DNA of 64,000 bases from an uncultured Subdoligranulum sp. (GTDB lineage: Bacteria; Bacillota; Clostridia; Oscillospirales; Ruminococcaceae). Shown in pieces: positions 24,677 through 34,954 of the stretch; the stretch's first letter is position 1, and every line of letters starts with the position of its first letter. Location of the stretch: positions 984,481 to 1,048,480 of the forward strand of contig NZ_OZ007030.1 in the NCBI RefSeq assembly GCF_963931595.1, in the 5' to 3' direction. Both the position numbers and the translations under genes were made by a program. The notes under the pieces were generated by a model. It was not told the DNA's origin. It did no database searches and was given only the letters and a program-made list of their open reading frames with translations.

Positions 24677-24714
24677 ATAAATCTCCTGGTACTGGCAATA
24701 ATCCTTGTACAGGA

Positions 24715-24743
24715 ATTATACCCGCTTTGCTTCCTTATGGCAA
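24715..24743 (-). promoter_or_regulatory. promoter of rnhA-mnmA
   Basis: On the reverse strand, TTGCCA (24743-24738), 17 bp, TATAAT (24720-24715), about 38 bp before the rnhA start. It is back to back with the forward rnj promoter. Confidence 0.85.
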
Positions 24744-24745
24744 GT

Positions 24746-24774
24746 TTGACAAGATAAAGGAGAGCGTTTATAAT
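24746..24774 (+). promoter_or_regulatory. promoter of the rnj-gdpP-rplI-dnaB operon
   Basis: TTGACA (24746-24751), 17 bp, TATAAT (24769-24774): a perfect consensus. It gives a leader of about 160 bases before rnj, unusually long for this window. Only 2 bp separate its -35 from that of rnhA. Confidence 0.9.
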
Positions 24775-24944
24775 ATTTGATAACTGCAATGTTGTGTATA
24801 GACGGGGCCCGGCCGCGCCTTTTCAGGCGGACTTTTCGCGCCCACCCAAAGAACAAATACATAAATCGCAAATACAGGATAGAAAACCCGGCGGATACTG
24901 TTTGCAGGTGTCGGGTTCTGTCGTCAGAAAGTATGGAGGTTTTC

Positions 24945-26921
24945 ATGGAAGAAGTTAAGCCCAAACGCAAAGTGACGAATTCCCGCCCCGGACAGGCTTC
25001 CGGAGAAAAAAACGCCGCGCATCGCGCACCCCGTTCAGATAAAAAGACCCAAACCGGCACTGCACCGCGCAAGCCCCGGCGCCGCACGGCGCAGCCTGCG
25101 GCAGCTGACATTGCAACAGCTGCACAGAGCACGCCCGCTCCGCGTTCCCGCCGCAGCCACAGCCAGCAGGGACAAAACAATCATGGGGCGCCTGCCAACA
25201 ACAAGCCGACCCGGCGCGGCCGTAGACAGCAGCCGCACAGCTATGAAATGACACCGGCTATTCCGATGCATATCTGCCCGCTGGGCGGTCTGGGAGAAGT
25301 GGGCAAAAACATTACTCTGTACGAGTGCCAGGGTGATATGATTCTGGTGGACTGTGGTTTGGTGTTCCCCGATGCAGATATGTTCGGCGTGGACCTGGTC
25401 ATTCCTGATTTCACCTATGTGCTGGAGAACAAGGACCGGATCAAAGGTCTGTTTATCACCCACGGCCATGAGGACCACATCGGCAGCCTGCCCTATCTTC
25501 TGAAAAAATTCAATGTGCCGATCTACGCAGCCCGCCTGACCATCGGCCTGATCAAGAACAAGCTGGAAGAGCATGGTCTGGCCTCCAGTGCGATTTTCCA
25601 TGAAATTCGCCCGCGCCAGAAGGTCAAGCTGGGGTGCTTCACGGTGGAGCCCATCCATGTGAACCACTCCATTCCGGACGCATTGGCCTTTGCCATTGAG
25701 TGCCCGGCGGGCATTGTGATTCATACCGGCGACTTCAAGGTGGATTACACGCCTCTTTCCGGGGATGCGGTGACCGACCTGTCCACCATTGCGGAGTATG
25801 GCCGCCGTGGCGTGCTGGCCCTGCTGGCCGACTCCACCAACGCGGAACGTCCCGGCTTCACGGCCACAGAGCAGACGGTGGCGGAAGGTGTCCGCCGACT
25901 GTTTGCCCGCGCCCGCAACCGCAGAATCATCGTGGCAACCTTTGCCTCCAATATTTACCGTGTCCAGCAGATCATCGATCTGGCCATTGAATCGGGACGT
26001 AAGGTCGCCGTGAGCGGCCGCAGCATGGTGTCCAATACCGAGATGGCGCGGGAACTGGGGTACCTGCATGCGCCGGACAACGTGCTTATCGATATTGACG
26101 AGGTCAACAAGTATCCGCCGGAGAAGGTGGTGCTGATCACGACCGGCAGCCAGGGCGAACCGCTGTCCGCACTGTCCCGGATGGCGCAGGCCAGCCATCG
26201 CCAGGTAAAGGTTGGCCCCAATGATTTCATCATCATTTCGGCCCGCCCGATCCCCGGAAACGAAAAGACGGTGACCAAGGTGGTCAACGGTCTTCTGAGC
26301 CTGGGCGCAGAAGTGATCTACGAGAACATGTATGATACCCATGTTTCGGGTCATGCCTGCCAGGAAGAGCAGAAACTGATGCTCACACTGGCGCATCCCC
26401 AGTTCTTCCTGCCGGTGCACGGCGAGTTCAAGCAGCTCAAACGTCATGCCGAAACGGCGGAGCATCTGGGGTATGTGCCGAAACAGAACATCTATATTGC
26501 GGAGAACGGACAGAATATCCGGATCTCGGCGGACGGCATGACGGTGGAGAACACCGTCACGGCCGGTGCTGTGATGGTGGATGGATACGGTGTGGGCGAT
26601 GTGGGCAACGTCGTTCTGCGGGACCGCCATCATCTGTCGGAGGATGGTATCATCGTTGTGACGGCAGCTGTGGACGGTTCCAACGGCCAGGTCCTTTCGG
26701 GCCCGGACATCGTCAGCCGCGGCTTTGTCTATGTGCGGGAAAGCGAAGAACTGATGGATGGTCTGCGCACCCAGGTGGAAATGGCTTTGGACCGCAGCCT
26801 GAGCGATAACATGCATGACTGGGCCAGCGTGAAAGCCCGGGTGCGTGAGGCGCTGTCCAGCTATATCTATCGCCGCACCAAACGCAGCCCGATGATTCTG
26901 CCCATCCTGCTGGAAGTTTGA
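24945..26921 (+). CDS. rnj: ribonuclease J with long basic N-terminal extension
   Basis: The 658-residue metallo-beta-lactamase/beta-CASP nuclease is RNase J, which cuts RNA inside and from the 5' end and matures rRNA and mRNA. The first ~100 residues are Lys/Arg/Pro/Ala/Gln-rich and of low complexity; the enzyme proper begins at PMHICPLGGLGEVGKN. Metal ligands: HGHEDHIG (about 172), HTGDFKVD, the beta-CASP region and HVSGHACQEE near the C-terminal third. The ATG at 24945 follows GGAGG at 5 bp; the frame is open upstream to 24777 but that part lies in the leader. Confidence 0.94.
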   Translation: MEEVKPKRKVTNSRPGQASGEKNAAHRAPRSDKKTQTGTAPRKPRRRTAQPAAADIATAAQSTPAPRSRRSHSQQGQNNHGAPANNKPTRRGRRQQPHSYEMTPAIPMHICPLGGLGEVGKNITLYECQGDMILVDCGLVFPDADMFGVDLVIPDFTYVLENKDRIKGLFITHGHEDHIGSLPYLLKKFNVPIYAARLTIGLIKNKLEEHGLASSAIFHEIRPRQKVKLGCFTVEPIHVNHSIPDALAFAIECPAGIVIHTGDFKVDYTPLSGDAVTDLSTIAEYGRRGVLALLADSTNAERPGFTATEQTVAEGVRRLFARARNRRIIVATFASNIYRVQQIIDLAIESGRKVAVSGRSMVSNTEMARELGYLHAPDNVLIDIDEVNKYPPEKVVLITTGSQGEPLSALSRMAQASHRQVKVGPNDFIIISARPIPGNEKTVTKVVNGLLSLGAEVIYENMYDTHVSGHACQEEQKLMLTLAHPQFFLPVHGEFKQLKRHAETAEHLGYVPKQNIYIAENGQNIRISADGMTVENTVTAGAVMVDGYGVGDVGNVVLRDRHHLSEDGIIVVTAAVDGSNGQVLSGPDIVSRGFVYVRESEELMDGLRTQVEMALDRSLSDNMHDWASVKARVREALSSYIYRRTKRSPMILPILLEV

Positions 26922-26924
26922 AAA

Positions 26925-26941
26925 TCCGCCCGTCGGGCGGA
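26925..26941 (+). other. short intergenic hairpin between rnj and gdpP
   Basis: TCCGCCC and GGGCGGA form a 7-bp stem with a 3-base loop right after the rnj stop. There is no U-tract, so it is not a normal terminator; it may stabilise or separate transcript segments. Confidence 0.35.
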
Positions 26942-26958
26942 AATGTGGGGTTTTCACC

Positions 26959-28938
26959 ATGAAACACAAAGATGGCCTGGATGTGGCAGCAATTTTGTTG
27001 CTGCTGCTGGTGGCGCTGGTGGTTATGGTTGTGCCAGTGGCCCTTGTTTCGCCGCGGTGGCTTCTCGTGCCGCTGGTGCTGGTGGCTCTGGCATTTGGTG
27101 TACTGTGGTATAAACGGCGCAAATTGCGTGCCTATGTGGCCGAACAGCTATGCAGTACGGATTTTGAAAACAGCCGCATCCAGTACAGCCTGACCGGACT
27201 GCCGATCCCCACCATGCTCGTTGCGGATGGACGGATTCTGTGGTATAATGCCTTCTTCCGGGAAAAAGTCCTGAACGGCAGCGACGTGGTAACACGTCCT
27301 GTGGACCGGGTATTCCCGGATCTGGATCTGGCGGTCTGTTCGCGTCCCCATGGTCAGGATCTGGCTGTGGGGGAGCGGCGCTACACTGCGTATGCAGGGG
27401 CAGCCAAGGGAAGCCGCGGCGCCAGTATTGTGTATCTGGTGGACGATACGTTCTACAAGCAGACCCTGGAGGAATATACCGAGAGCCGCCCGGCCTGTCT
27501 GATTATTGTCATCGACAGTTACGATGAACTGTTTGACGATATGAAGGACAGTGAACAGGCAAAAGAACTGGAAGCCATCAACAGCCTGCTGGAAACCTAT
27601 ATCGGACGGAGCACCGGCTTCCTGCGCAGAGTGTCCAACAGCCGATATATTGCGGTGGTGGAAGAACGCGATGTCCGATGGATGATCCAGGAGCGGTTTG
27701 ATATCCTGGATAAGGTACGCGCTTTGCATCCGGGCGGACTTACCACCTTGTCCATCGGCGTGGGACACGGCGGAAAAACTTTGCAGGAATGCCACCAGAT
27801 GGCACGGGAAAGTATCGACATTGCGCTGGGACGCGGCGGCGATCAGGCGGCTGTCAAAACCGTAGATGGATTTGAGTTCTACGGCGGTATTTCCCACGGC
27901 GTGGAAAAGCGCAGTCATGTGCGCAGCCGGATCATCTCCCGCGCGCTGTGTGATCTCATCAAGAGAAGCGACAGCGTCATCATCATGGGCCACCGCATGA
28001 GTGATCTGGATGCGGTGGGCTCGGCGATCGGCGTACTGCGGATCTGCAAGATGTGCGGGGTGCCGGCTGTGATCGCCATCAACAGCGATGCCACGCTGGC
28101 GGGGCCGCTGCTGAAGGCTTTTCTGGATGCCGGATGCGGCAAGGATTTTATTCCGCCGGATCAGACGCTGGAGGTCCTTACCCCCAACACATTGCTGATC
28201 GTGGTGGATACCTACCAGGTCCGACTGCTGGAAAGCCAGAAAATTTACGAAAAGTGCAAGCGCATTGTGGTCATCGATCATCATCGCATGGCGGTGGGAC
28301 ACATCGACAAGCCGCTTTTGCTGTACCATGAACCCTATGCGTCCAGTACCAGCGAACTGGTTTGCGAGCTGCTGCAGTTCATGCCGAAGGAAGGCAACAT
28401 CACGCCGCTGGAGGCCCAGGCATTGTTGGCAGGTATCATGCTGGATACCCGCAGTTTTGCCCTGCACGTGGGCGTGAGGACTTTTGAAGCCGCTGCGTGG
28501 CTGCGAAGCCGCGGCGCCCAGACAGCCGAGACCAAACTGTTGTTCAACACATCCAAAGAGGAGTATGAGGCGCGCGCCCACATCGTGGAGAGCGCTTACA
28601 TATACAAGGGGTGTGCGATCGCACTGTCGGGCGAACTGGATGCCGGCATGAACGTGGTGCTGCCGATGGCTGCCAATGATCTGCTGACCATCAATGGTGT
28701 GGATGCCAGTTTTGTGGCGGTGGCCAAAAACGGCGGGGTGAACATTTCTGCCCGCAGTATGGGCGCCCTGAATGTCCAGGTCATCCTGGAACCGCTGGGC
28801 GGCGGAGGTCATCTGATGATGGCAGGCGCGCAGCTGCAGAATTGTACACTGGATGAAGCGGAACATAAGATCCGCGAACAGATTGACCTGTATCGTGCCT
28901 CGCAGGCAGTAAATGCCGCGGCGGCACCTATGCATTGA
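26959..28938 (+). CDS. gdpP: cyclic-di-AMP phosphodiesterase GdpP
   Basis: GdpP (YybT) hydrolyses c-di-AMP to pApA and so affects potassium balance and cell-wall stress. The 659-residue protein has two membrane helices (about 10-30 and 34-50), a PAS-like domain, a degenerate GGDEF domain (about 170-300) and the DHH/DHHA1 phosphodiesterase: [21 protein letters not shown] (DHH at 440-442) and the C-terminal [12 protein letters not shown]. Gene order rnj-gdpP-rplI-dnaB extends the familiar yybT-rplI-dnaC order of Bacillus. It ends 20 bp before rplI. Confidence 0.95.
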   Translation: MKHKDGLDVAAILLLLLVALVVMVVPVALVSPRWLLVPLVLVALAFGVLWYKRRKLRAYVAEQLCSTDFENSRIQYSLTGLPIPTMLVADGRILWYNAFFREKVLNGSDVVTRPVDRVFPDLDLAVCSRPHGQDLAVGERRYTAYAGAAKGSRGASIVYLVDDTFYKQTLEEYTESRPACLIIVIDSYDELFDDMKDSEQAKELEAINSLLETYIGRSTGFLRRVSNSRYIAVVEERDVRWMIQERFDILDKVRALHPGGLTTLSIGVGHGGKTLQECHQMARESIDIALGRGGDQAAVKTVDGFEFYGGISHGVEKRSHVRSRIISRALCDLIKRSDSVIIMGHRMSDLDAVGSAIGVLRICKMCGVPAVIAINSDATLAGPLLKAFLDAGCGKDFIPPDQTLEVLTPNTLLIVVDTYQVRLLESQKIYEKCKRIVVIDHHRMAVGHIDKPLLLYHEPYASSTSELVCELLQFMPKEGNITPLEAQALLAGIMLDTRSFALHVGVRTFEAAAWLRSRGAQTAETKLLFNTSKEEYEARAHIVESAYIYKGCAIALSGELDAGMNVVLPMAANDLLTINGVDASFVAVAKNGGVNISARSMGALNVQVILEPLGGGGHLMMAGAQLQNCTLDEAEHKIREQIDLYRASQAVNAAAAPMH

Positions 28939-28958
28939 TAGAATCGGAGGGTAATGAT

Positions 28959-29405
28959 ATGAAAATCATTCTGAAACAGGATGTGAAAACCATCGGCAAG
29001 AAGGACGAAATCCATGAGGTTTCGGACGGATACGCCCGCAATTTCCTTTTCCCGCGTGGTCTGGCAGCGCCCGCTGATGCGGCAGCCCTGAACCAGGCCC
29101 GGACCAAGAGCGAGGCGAAAGCACACCATGAGGCGGAAGCCCGGGCCGCTGCCCAGGCTCTGGCAGAGAAGATCCAGGGCCAGACGGTGGCGACCAAGAT
29201 CAAAGGCGGTGCGTCCGGCAAACTGTATGGCAAAGTTACCGGCAAGGAAGTAGCCGAGCTGCTGACCAAACTCACGGGCACGGAAATTGACAAGAAAAAG
29301 GTGGAACTTCCCTCGGCCATCAAGGAATTCGGCAGCTATGATGCGACGGTCCGGCTGTATGCCGGTGTGACGGCCACCTTCAAAGTGAAAGTGGAAGAAC
29401 TGTAA
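28959..29405 (+). CDS. rplI: large ribosomal subunit protein bL9
   Basis: The 148-residue protein has the bL9 N-terminal signature ([32 protein letters not shown]), a long helical linker rich in Ala, Glu and Lys, and the C-terminal RNA-binding domain ([15 protein letters not shown]). The ATG follows GGAGGG at a standard distance. It lies between gdpP and dnaB as in many Firmicutes. Confidence 0.97.
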   Translation: MKIILKQDVKTIGKKDEIHEVSDGYARNFLFPRGLAAPADAAALNQARTKSEAKAHHEAEARAAAQALAEKIQGQTVATKIKGGASGKLYGKVTGKEVAELLTKLTGTEIDKKKVELPSAIKEFGSYDATVRLYAGVTATFKVKVEEL

Positions 29406-29454
29406 AGCAAAACTGCTTTTCAGCAAACCTGTAAAGGAAAGGAGGATGTTTGCT

Positions 29455-30849
29455 GTGCCGCGCAATGAAGAGTTGAGTCTTTCCAGTCTGGGCATTCAGA
29501 TGCCCTACAATATGCAGGCGGAGCAAAGCATTCTCGGTGCGGCGCTGATGGATGAGACGATTCTCAACCGCCTCATCACCGATATGGAACCGGAGATGTT
29601 CTATTCGGATCAGAACCGTGCAGTCTACGAAACCATGCGTACGCTGTACACCGAGAGCGAAGCGGTGGACATCATTACGCTGGTCAACGCGCTGGCGGGA
29701 GCCGGTACGTTCGCCAGTGCCGACGACGCCAAGGTGTACATCACCCATATTGCCGAGACGGTTCCGGCCATTTCCAATGTCGATTCCTACTTCAAGATCG
29801 TCAAGGAAAAGTACCAGGCGCGTCGTCTGATCGAGGCGGCCCGCAGCATTCTCAGCGAAACGGCGAGCGGCGAGGATGCCGACTTGCTGCTGGAATCGGC
29901 AGAACAAAAAATCTACGATATCCGCAGCGGACGGGACAAATCGGGTGTCAAGACCATCCGGGAATCCATCCTGGAAGTCATTGATACGATGCAGAAGCTC
30001 AGCGGTGCGGACCGGGACAAGTTTGCCGGTATTCCCACCGGGTTCAATTACCTGGATACCGTGCTGACCGGTCTGGGACGTTCCGACCTGATCATTTTGG
30101 CAGCCCGTCCCGGTATGGGCAAGACCAGTTTTGCGTTGAATATTGCCACCAATGTGGCCCGCCAGCAGAAGGTGCCCACGATCATCTTCAGTCTGGAAAT
30201 GACCTGTGAGCAGCTGACCGACCGTATTCTTTCCAGTACGGCCAACATTGACAGCCAGGCGTTTCGGACCGGTCGGCTGAACAATTCGGACTGGAACGAT
30301 TTCGCACAGGCCACGTCGCTGCTTTACAATGCCCCCATCTATATGGATGACACCTCCGGCATTTCGGTCCCGGAGATCAAGGCAAAGATCCGCACGATCA
30401 ACCAGGACCCCAAAAAAGACAAGATCGGGCTTGTGATCATCGATTACCTGCAGCTGATGCAGAGTGCCAAGCGGACGGAAAGCCGCGTACAGGAAATCAG
30501 TGATATCACGCGAAACCTCAAAATCATGGCAAAAGAGCTGAATGTGCCTGTCATTGCCCTGTCGCAGCTTTCCCGTGCGGCGGAAAAAACGGCCGGGCGG
30601 TCGGATCACCGGCCGCAGCTGTCCGACCTGCGTGACTCCGGCTCTATCGAACAGGATGCAGACATCGTCCTGTTCCTGTACCGTGCCGCGTACTACAATT
30701 CGCAGAACGGTGAAGAAAACCAGGCCAACGAGAACGAAGCCGAGTGCATTGTGGCCAAAAACCGTCACGGTGAGACCAGCGTGGTCCGCCTTGGCTGGGA
30801 TGGCGCCCATACACGGTTCAGCAATTTGGATGTGACCCATGAGTTCTGA
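29455..30849 (+). CDS. dnaB: replicative DNA helicase DnaB (DnaC in Bacillus)
   Basis: The 464-residue hexameric helicase unwinds DNA at the replication fork. It has the N-terminal primase-binding domain (PYNMQAEQSILGAAL), a linker, and the RecA-like motor: ARPGMGKTSFALN (Walker A), FSLEM, IIDYLQLM (Walker B) and DLRDSGSIEQDADIV. The GTG at 29455 is 9 bp after AAAGGAGG and is preferred; the in-frame ATG at 29446 directly abuts that site. Its last 11 bases overlap tilS. No intein is seen. Confidence 0.95.
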   Translation: MPRNEELSLSSLGIQMPYNMQAEQSILGAALMDETILNRLITDMEPEMFYSDQNRAVYETMRTLYTESEAVDIITLVNALAGAGTFASADDAKVYITHIAETVPAISNVDSYFKIVKEKYQARRLIEAARSILSETASGEDADLLLESAEQKIYDIRSGRDKSGVKTIRESILEVIDTMQKLSGADRDKFAGIPTGFNYLDTVLTGLGRSDLIILAARPGMGKTSFALNIATNVARQQKVPTIIFSLEMTCEQLTDRILSSTANIDSQAFRTGRLNNSDWNDFAQATSLLYNAPIYMDDTSGISVPEIKAKIRTINQDPKKDKIGLVIIDYLQLMQSAKRTESRVQEISDITRNLKIMAKELNVPVIALSQLSRAAEKTAGRSDHRPQLSDLRDSGSIEQDADIVLFLYRAAYYNSQNGEENQANENEAECIVAKNRHGETSVVRLGWDGAHTRFSNLDVTHEF

Positions 30850-32233
30850 GGACGAAAAGGTAATTCAACATGTGGAAGAAACTTTGCTGGCATATTGCCG
30901 CCAGCAGGGTTTGTTCAAGTCTGGCGACAGAGTCATTGCGGCCTGCTCCGGGGGAGCAGACTCTATGGCTTTGTTGCTTTTTTTACTGCGCCGGCGCCGG
31001 GATCTGGAAATTGAGGTGTTGGCCACGCATGTCAATCACGGCATCCGCGGCGTGAACGCCATTGCAGATGCCAATTTCGTGACGGCATTCTGCCGTCAGA
31101 ACGGTGTGGAACTGTTTCTGTATGATGCGGTCAAGGAAGGGGTTCAGATCCCGCAGCAGCCCAGCGAGGAATGGGCGAGAGGTCTGCGTTACGGCTGGTT
31201 CGATCAGCTGGCTGTACAGGAGGAAGCCTTCATTGCCACCGCCCATACCATGTCGGATCAGGTGGAGACTGTATTGTTCCGCATGGCCCGCGGAACGGGA
31301 GTGCATGGTATGGCGGGCATTCCACCGCGCCGCGGCTATTATGTCCGTCCCTGCCTCTGCCTGACGCGCGGTGAAACCGAAGCATACTGCGCTGCACTTG
31401 GGCAAAACTATGTGCAGGATGAGACCAATGCGGAAGATACCTACGCCCGGAACCGGATCCGGCATCATGCCATTCCTGCTTTGCAGTACGCCAATCCGGC
31501 AGCAGAGGTGGCAATTGCACGCCTTTGCCGCCAGATGCGGGATCTGGACCGGTGGCTAACCGGCGAAGCGGCCGCGCTGCTGCAGGCAGCCTCGATGGAA
31601 AAAGGATACGACGTGTCGGTGCTGCGCCGCGCGGAAGGGCCCGTTCTGGATGCTGCACTGCGTTCCCTGATCAGTCCGGTACGGGATGCGGAGGAAAAGT
31701 ATATCACGCTGCTCCGTTTTCTCCTGCAAAGAGGGGAAGGGGCTCTTCAGCTTACTCCGGAAGTGACCTATAAAGTAAAAAACGGGATTCTGTTCCGGTT
31801 GACACCGGGAGGAATCCGCCCGCTTCCGGCACCGCCGCAGCCTTTCAGTGAAGGGCAATTTTTCCTGCCGGGTGGTTATTTTGTAGAATTTCGCCGTGTA
31901 AAGTATGAAGAATTTCTAAAAAATCAACCAATTTTCAAAAAAGACTTAAACTGTTGCGCAGATTGTGCTAAAATACAGAAGAATCTACAATTGCGCACGC
32001 GCCTGCCGGGAGATTTTTTCCGCCCGGCTGGTCGTCATGTACGCAAAACATTAAAAAAATACTATAACGAACTCGGGATTCCGCAGGATGAGCGTCCGTT
32101 GTTGCCGCTCCTGGCAGACGGCAGCGAAGTGCTTTGGTTGTGGGGCAGCGGTTTTGCCGAAGGCGTTGCGCCCGATCCCTATACCAATGAGGTGTGGATG
32201 GTTCGTACGGAGAAAGCCGAGGAGGATGAGTAA
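30839..32233 (+). CDS. tilS: tRNA(Ile)-lysidine synthase
   Basis: TilS attaches lysine to C34 of tRNA-Ile(CAU) so that it reads AUA. The 464-residue protein shows the PP-loop AACSGGADSMALL (about 35-47), HVNHGIRG, the helix region with ATAHTMSDQVET, and a C-terminal domain with RPAGRHVRKTLKKYYNELGI. The start overlaps the dnaB stop. A stretch near 31890-31990 is much richer in A+T than its neighbours and encodes Lys, Asn and Cys-rich sequence (FLKNQPIFKKDLNCCADC). tilS-hpt-ftsH is a classic Firmicutes order. Confidence 0.95.
   Translation: MSSEDEKVIQHVEETLLAYCRQQGLFKSGDRVIAACSGGADSMALLLFLLRRRRDLEIEVLATHVNHGIRGVNAIADANFVTAFCRQNGVELFLYDAVKEGVQIPQQPSEEWARGLRYGWFDQLAVQEEAFIATAHTMSDQVETVLFRMARGTGVHGMAGIPPRRGYYVRPCLCLTRGETEAYCAALGQNYVQDETNAEDTYARNRIRHHAIPALQYANPAAEVAIARLCRQMRDLDRWLTGEAAALLQAASMEKGYDVSVLRRAEGPVLDAALRSLISPVRDAEEKYITLLRFLLQRGEGALQLTPEVTYKVKNGILFRLTPGGIRPLPAPPQPFSEGQFFLPGGYFVEFRRVKYEEFLKNQPIFKKDLNCCADCAKIQKNLQLRTRLPGDFFRPAGRHVRKTLKKYYNELGIPQDERPLLPLLADGSEVLWLWGSGFAEGVAPDPYTNEVWMVRTEKAEEDE
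31946..31974 (+). promoter_or_regulatory. possible internal promoter for hpt-ftsH
   Basis: TTAAAC (31946-31951), 17 bp, TAAAAT (31969-31974) lies in the A+T-rich patch inside tilS, about 260 bp before hpt. It could give the downstream genes expression independent of the main operon promoter. Confidence 0.35.
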
Positions 32234-32234
32234 T

Positions 32235-32786
32235 ATGCAAAGCATGGATCAGGATATTGATCATATTTTAGTATCGGAAGAGCAGCTTCAGAACAAAGTG
32301 GCCGAGTTGGGAGCGCAGATCAGCCGGGATTACGAAGGACGGGATCTGCTGATGGTTTCCATTTTAAAAGGCTCTGTTGTCTTTATGGCAGACCTGATGC
32401 GTGCCGTCAAGATCCCCTGCGGCATTGATTTCATGGTGGTATCCAGCTACGGTGGCGCCAACACCATGTCCACCGGCCTGGTGAAGATCGTCAAAGACCT
32501 GGACGCCGATCTGACCGGCAAGGATGTCCTGATCGTTGAGGATATCTTGGATACGGGCATCACGCTGTCCCATCTGCTGCCGGTGCTTCGGATGCGCAAT
32601 CCGCGCAGTGTGCGCCTTTGTACCATTTTGAGCAAGCCCAGCCGCCGCAAGGCAGAAATCGAGCCGGATTATCTCGGCTTTGAAGTCCCCGATGAATTTG
32701 TGGTGGGCTACGGGCTGGATTATGATGAAAAATACCGTAACCTGCCCTATGTGGGCGTTTTGAAACCCGAAGTGTACAGCAAATAA
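32235..32786 (+). CDS. hpt: hypoxanthine phosphoribosyltransferase
   Basis: The 183-residue enzyme salvages hypoxanthine (and usually guanine) to IMP and GMP. It has the PRPP-binding loop VLIVEDILDTGITL, the early SILKGSVVFMADL loop, and DYDEKYRNLPYVG at the C-terminus. The ATG at 32235 is 9 bp after GAGGAGG; an ATG at 32226 abuts that site. It lies between tilS and ftsH, as in B. subtilis. Confidence 0.96.
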   Translation: MQSMDQDIDHILVSEEQLQNKVAELGAQISRDYEGRDLLMVSILKGSVVFMADLMRAVKIPCGIDFMVVSSYGGANTMSTGLVKIVKDLDADLTGKDVLIVEDILDTGITLSHLLPVLRMRNPRSVRLCTILSKPSRRKAEIEPDYLGFEVPDEFVVGYGLDYDEKYRNLPYVGVLKPEVYSK

Positions 32787-32843
32787 TGCCGGTTCGGGCG
32801 GCAAAATCACCCGGCGCAGCGGCGCTGGATAGGAGTTGATTTT

Positions 32844-34937
32844 TTGCAGCATAAACCTCGTTTCAGCGGCATCCTGGTGGTTGCCGTGCTCATGGTGTTG
32901 ATTTTGTTCTTCGTCAGCTTGTCGCCGTTGCTGTCGGCTTCGGCTGCGAACCATATCAACTACTCAGAAATCTATTATTATTTTGAAAACCAGCAGGTTA
33001 CCTCCTACCGTCTGGACATGGGAACCAATAAGCTGGAAATGTGGCTGAAGGAAGGCAAGATTGCCCTGCCGGATACCACGGTGCAGAGCGAAGATCAGCA
33101 GACCGGCGGCCTGCTCAACAATTTGGGCAACTCGGAGGATGAGGTGCTGCCGGCCAATGGTGGTACGGTGTATGTGGTTTATAAGCTGCCCTATGGCGTG
33201 GACTTCAACACCGGAAAAATTTCTGATTTTATCGATGCATATAATGAAGCAAATCCGGATGCACCGATGATTTTTGATTATGTGGCGGCAAAAACCAGTA
33301 TTCCATGGCTGGAAATCATCTTCTATGTGGTGATGCTGGGCAGCCTCGGTATGCTGTTCATGTCGATGTACCGCGGCGGCGCTGGCGGCGGCATTATGAA
33401 TGTGGGCCGCGCCAAGGTGAAAGACCAGCAGGAAAATCAGCGCAAGGCCACCTTCGCAGATGTGGCCGGCGCAGATGAGGAGAAAGCAGAGCTGCAGGAA
33501 GTGGTGGAATTCCTCAAAGCGCCCAGCAAGTTTAATTCCCTGGGCGCCCGGATTCCCCACGGCGTCTTGCTGGTGGGCCCTCCGGGTACCGGTAAAACCT
33601 TGCTGGCCCGTGCCTGTGCCGGTGAAGCGGGCGTACCGTTTTATGCGATTTCCGGCTCCGACTTTGTGGAGATGTATGTCGGTGTCGGTGCTTCCCGTGT
33701 GCGTGATCTGTTCGAAAAGGCCAAAAAGACCATGCCTTCCATTGTATTCATCGATGAGATCGATGCGGTCGGCCGCCAGCGCGGCGCCGGTCTGGGCGGC
33801 GGTCATGATGAGCGCGAGCAGACGCTGAACCAGCTGCTTGTGGAGATGGACGGCTTTGATGCCAATGACGGTGTGATCGTCATGGCGGCCACCAACCGGG
33901 CAGATATTCTGGATAAGGCTCTGCTTCGCCCCGGTCGTTTTGACCGGCAGGTCTATGTGGGGTTGCCCGATGTGAAAGGCCGTGAGGAAATCCTCAAGGT
34001 CCATACCAAAAACAAACCCTTGGGACCGGATGTGAGCCTGAAAACCATTGCCCGGTCGACGGCCGGCTTCTCCGGTGCCGACCTTGAAAACCTTGTGAAC
34101 GAGGCGGCGCTGCTTGCAGCCCGCCGTGGCAAGAAAGCCATCACCGAGCCGGAGATCGAAGAAGCTTCCGTCAAGGTCATGATGGGCCCTGAGAAGAAGA
34201 GCCATGTTGTAACCGACGATGAGCGCCGCCTGGTGGCATACCACGAGACAGGCCATGCCATTACCGGGTATTTTGGCAAGCATCACGACCCGGTTCATCA
34301 GATCAGCATTATTTCCCGCGGTGGTGCGGGGGGGTACACCATGTACCTGCCCGAGAAAGATCCCAGTTATGTGACGAAAACCGCCATGTTCGAGAACATC
34401 GTTTCTCTGCTGGGCGGCCGTGTTGCCGAGCAGCTGGTTCTGGATGATATTTCGACGGGTGCATCCAGTGATCTGCAGCGCGCCACCGATACGGCTCGCG
34501 CTATGGTCACGCGGTACGGATTCTCGGAACGGATGGGACCTGTTGTGTATGGCAGCGATCCGGAACAGACTTTCCTGGGCCGTGATTTTGGGCAGGGAAA
34601 GGGATATTCCGAAGCGATTGCCTCGGAGATTGATAATGAGATCCGGGATATTGTGGATGAAGCGTATGAAACGGCACGGCGGTTGCTGACAGAGCACATG
34701 ACGGAACTCCACAGAGTGGCCACCGTTTTGATGGAACGCGAAAAAATCAGCGGTGATGAATTCAGAACGCTGATGGAAGGGGGAACCCTTCCGCCGTTTG
34801 ATCTGGGAAAAGGCGAGACAACAAAAGTTGCCGAACCGCAAGCGCCTGCGGCTGCCCCGGATCCCGTACAGGAAGAATCCCGTAAGCCCGATACTGCTGC
34901 CGAGCCGGACGCAGACCGACCGGACGCCCAAGAGTAA
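32844..34937 (+). CDS. ftsH: ATP-dependent zinc metalloprotease FtsH
   Basis: FtsH degrades membrane and unstable cytoplasmic proteins. The 697-residue product has membrane helices at about 8-28 and 153-172 around an extracellular domain, then the AAA+ module ([26 protein letters not shown]; second region of homology with RPGRFDRQV) and the zinc site HETGH (467-471). The tail is acidic and Pro/Ala-rich. Start is a TTG, 8 bp after AGGAGT; no better-placed ATG exists. The next gene begins 17 bp downstream. Confidence 0.97.
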   Translation: MQHKPRFSGILVVAVLMVLILFFVSLSPLLSASAANHINYSEIYYYFENQQVTSYRLDMGTNKLEMWLKEGKIALPDTTVQSEDQQTGGLLNNLGNSEDEVLPANGGTVYVVYKLPYGVDFNTGKISDFIDAYNEANPDAPMIFDYVAAKTSIPWLEIIFYVVMLGSLGMLFMSMYRGGAGGGIMNVGRAKVKDQQENQRKATFADVAGADEEKAELQEVVEFLKAPSKFNSLGARIPHGVLLVGPPGTGKTLLARACAGEAGVPFYAISGSDFVEMYVGVGASRVRDLFEKAKKTMPSIVFIDEIDAVGRQRGAGLGGGHDEREQTLNQLLVEMDGFDANDGVIVMAATNRADILDKALLRPGRFDRQVYVGLPDVKGREEILKVHTKNKPLGPDVSLKTIARSTAGFSGADLENLVNEAALLAARRGKKAITEPEIEEASVKVMMGPEKKSHVVTDDERRLVAYHETGHAITGYFGKHHDPVHQISIISRGGAGGYTMYLPEKDPSYVTKTAMFENIVSLLGGRVAEQLVLDDISTGASSDLQRATDTARAMVTRYGFSERMGPVVYGSDPEQTFLGRDFGQGKGYSEAIASEIDNEIRDIVDEAYETARRLLTEHMTELHRVATVLMEREKISGDEFRTLMEGGTLPPFDLGKGETTKVAEPQAPAAAPDPVQEESRKPDTAAEPDADRPDAQE

Positions 34938-34954
34938 AAAGTAGGTGTTGGATC

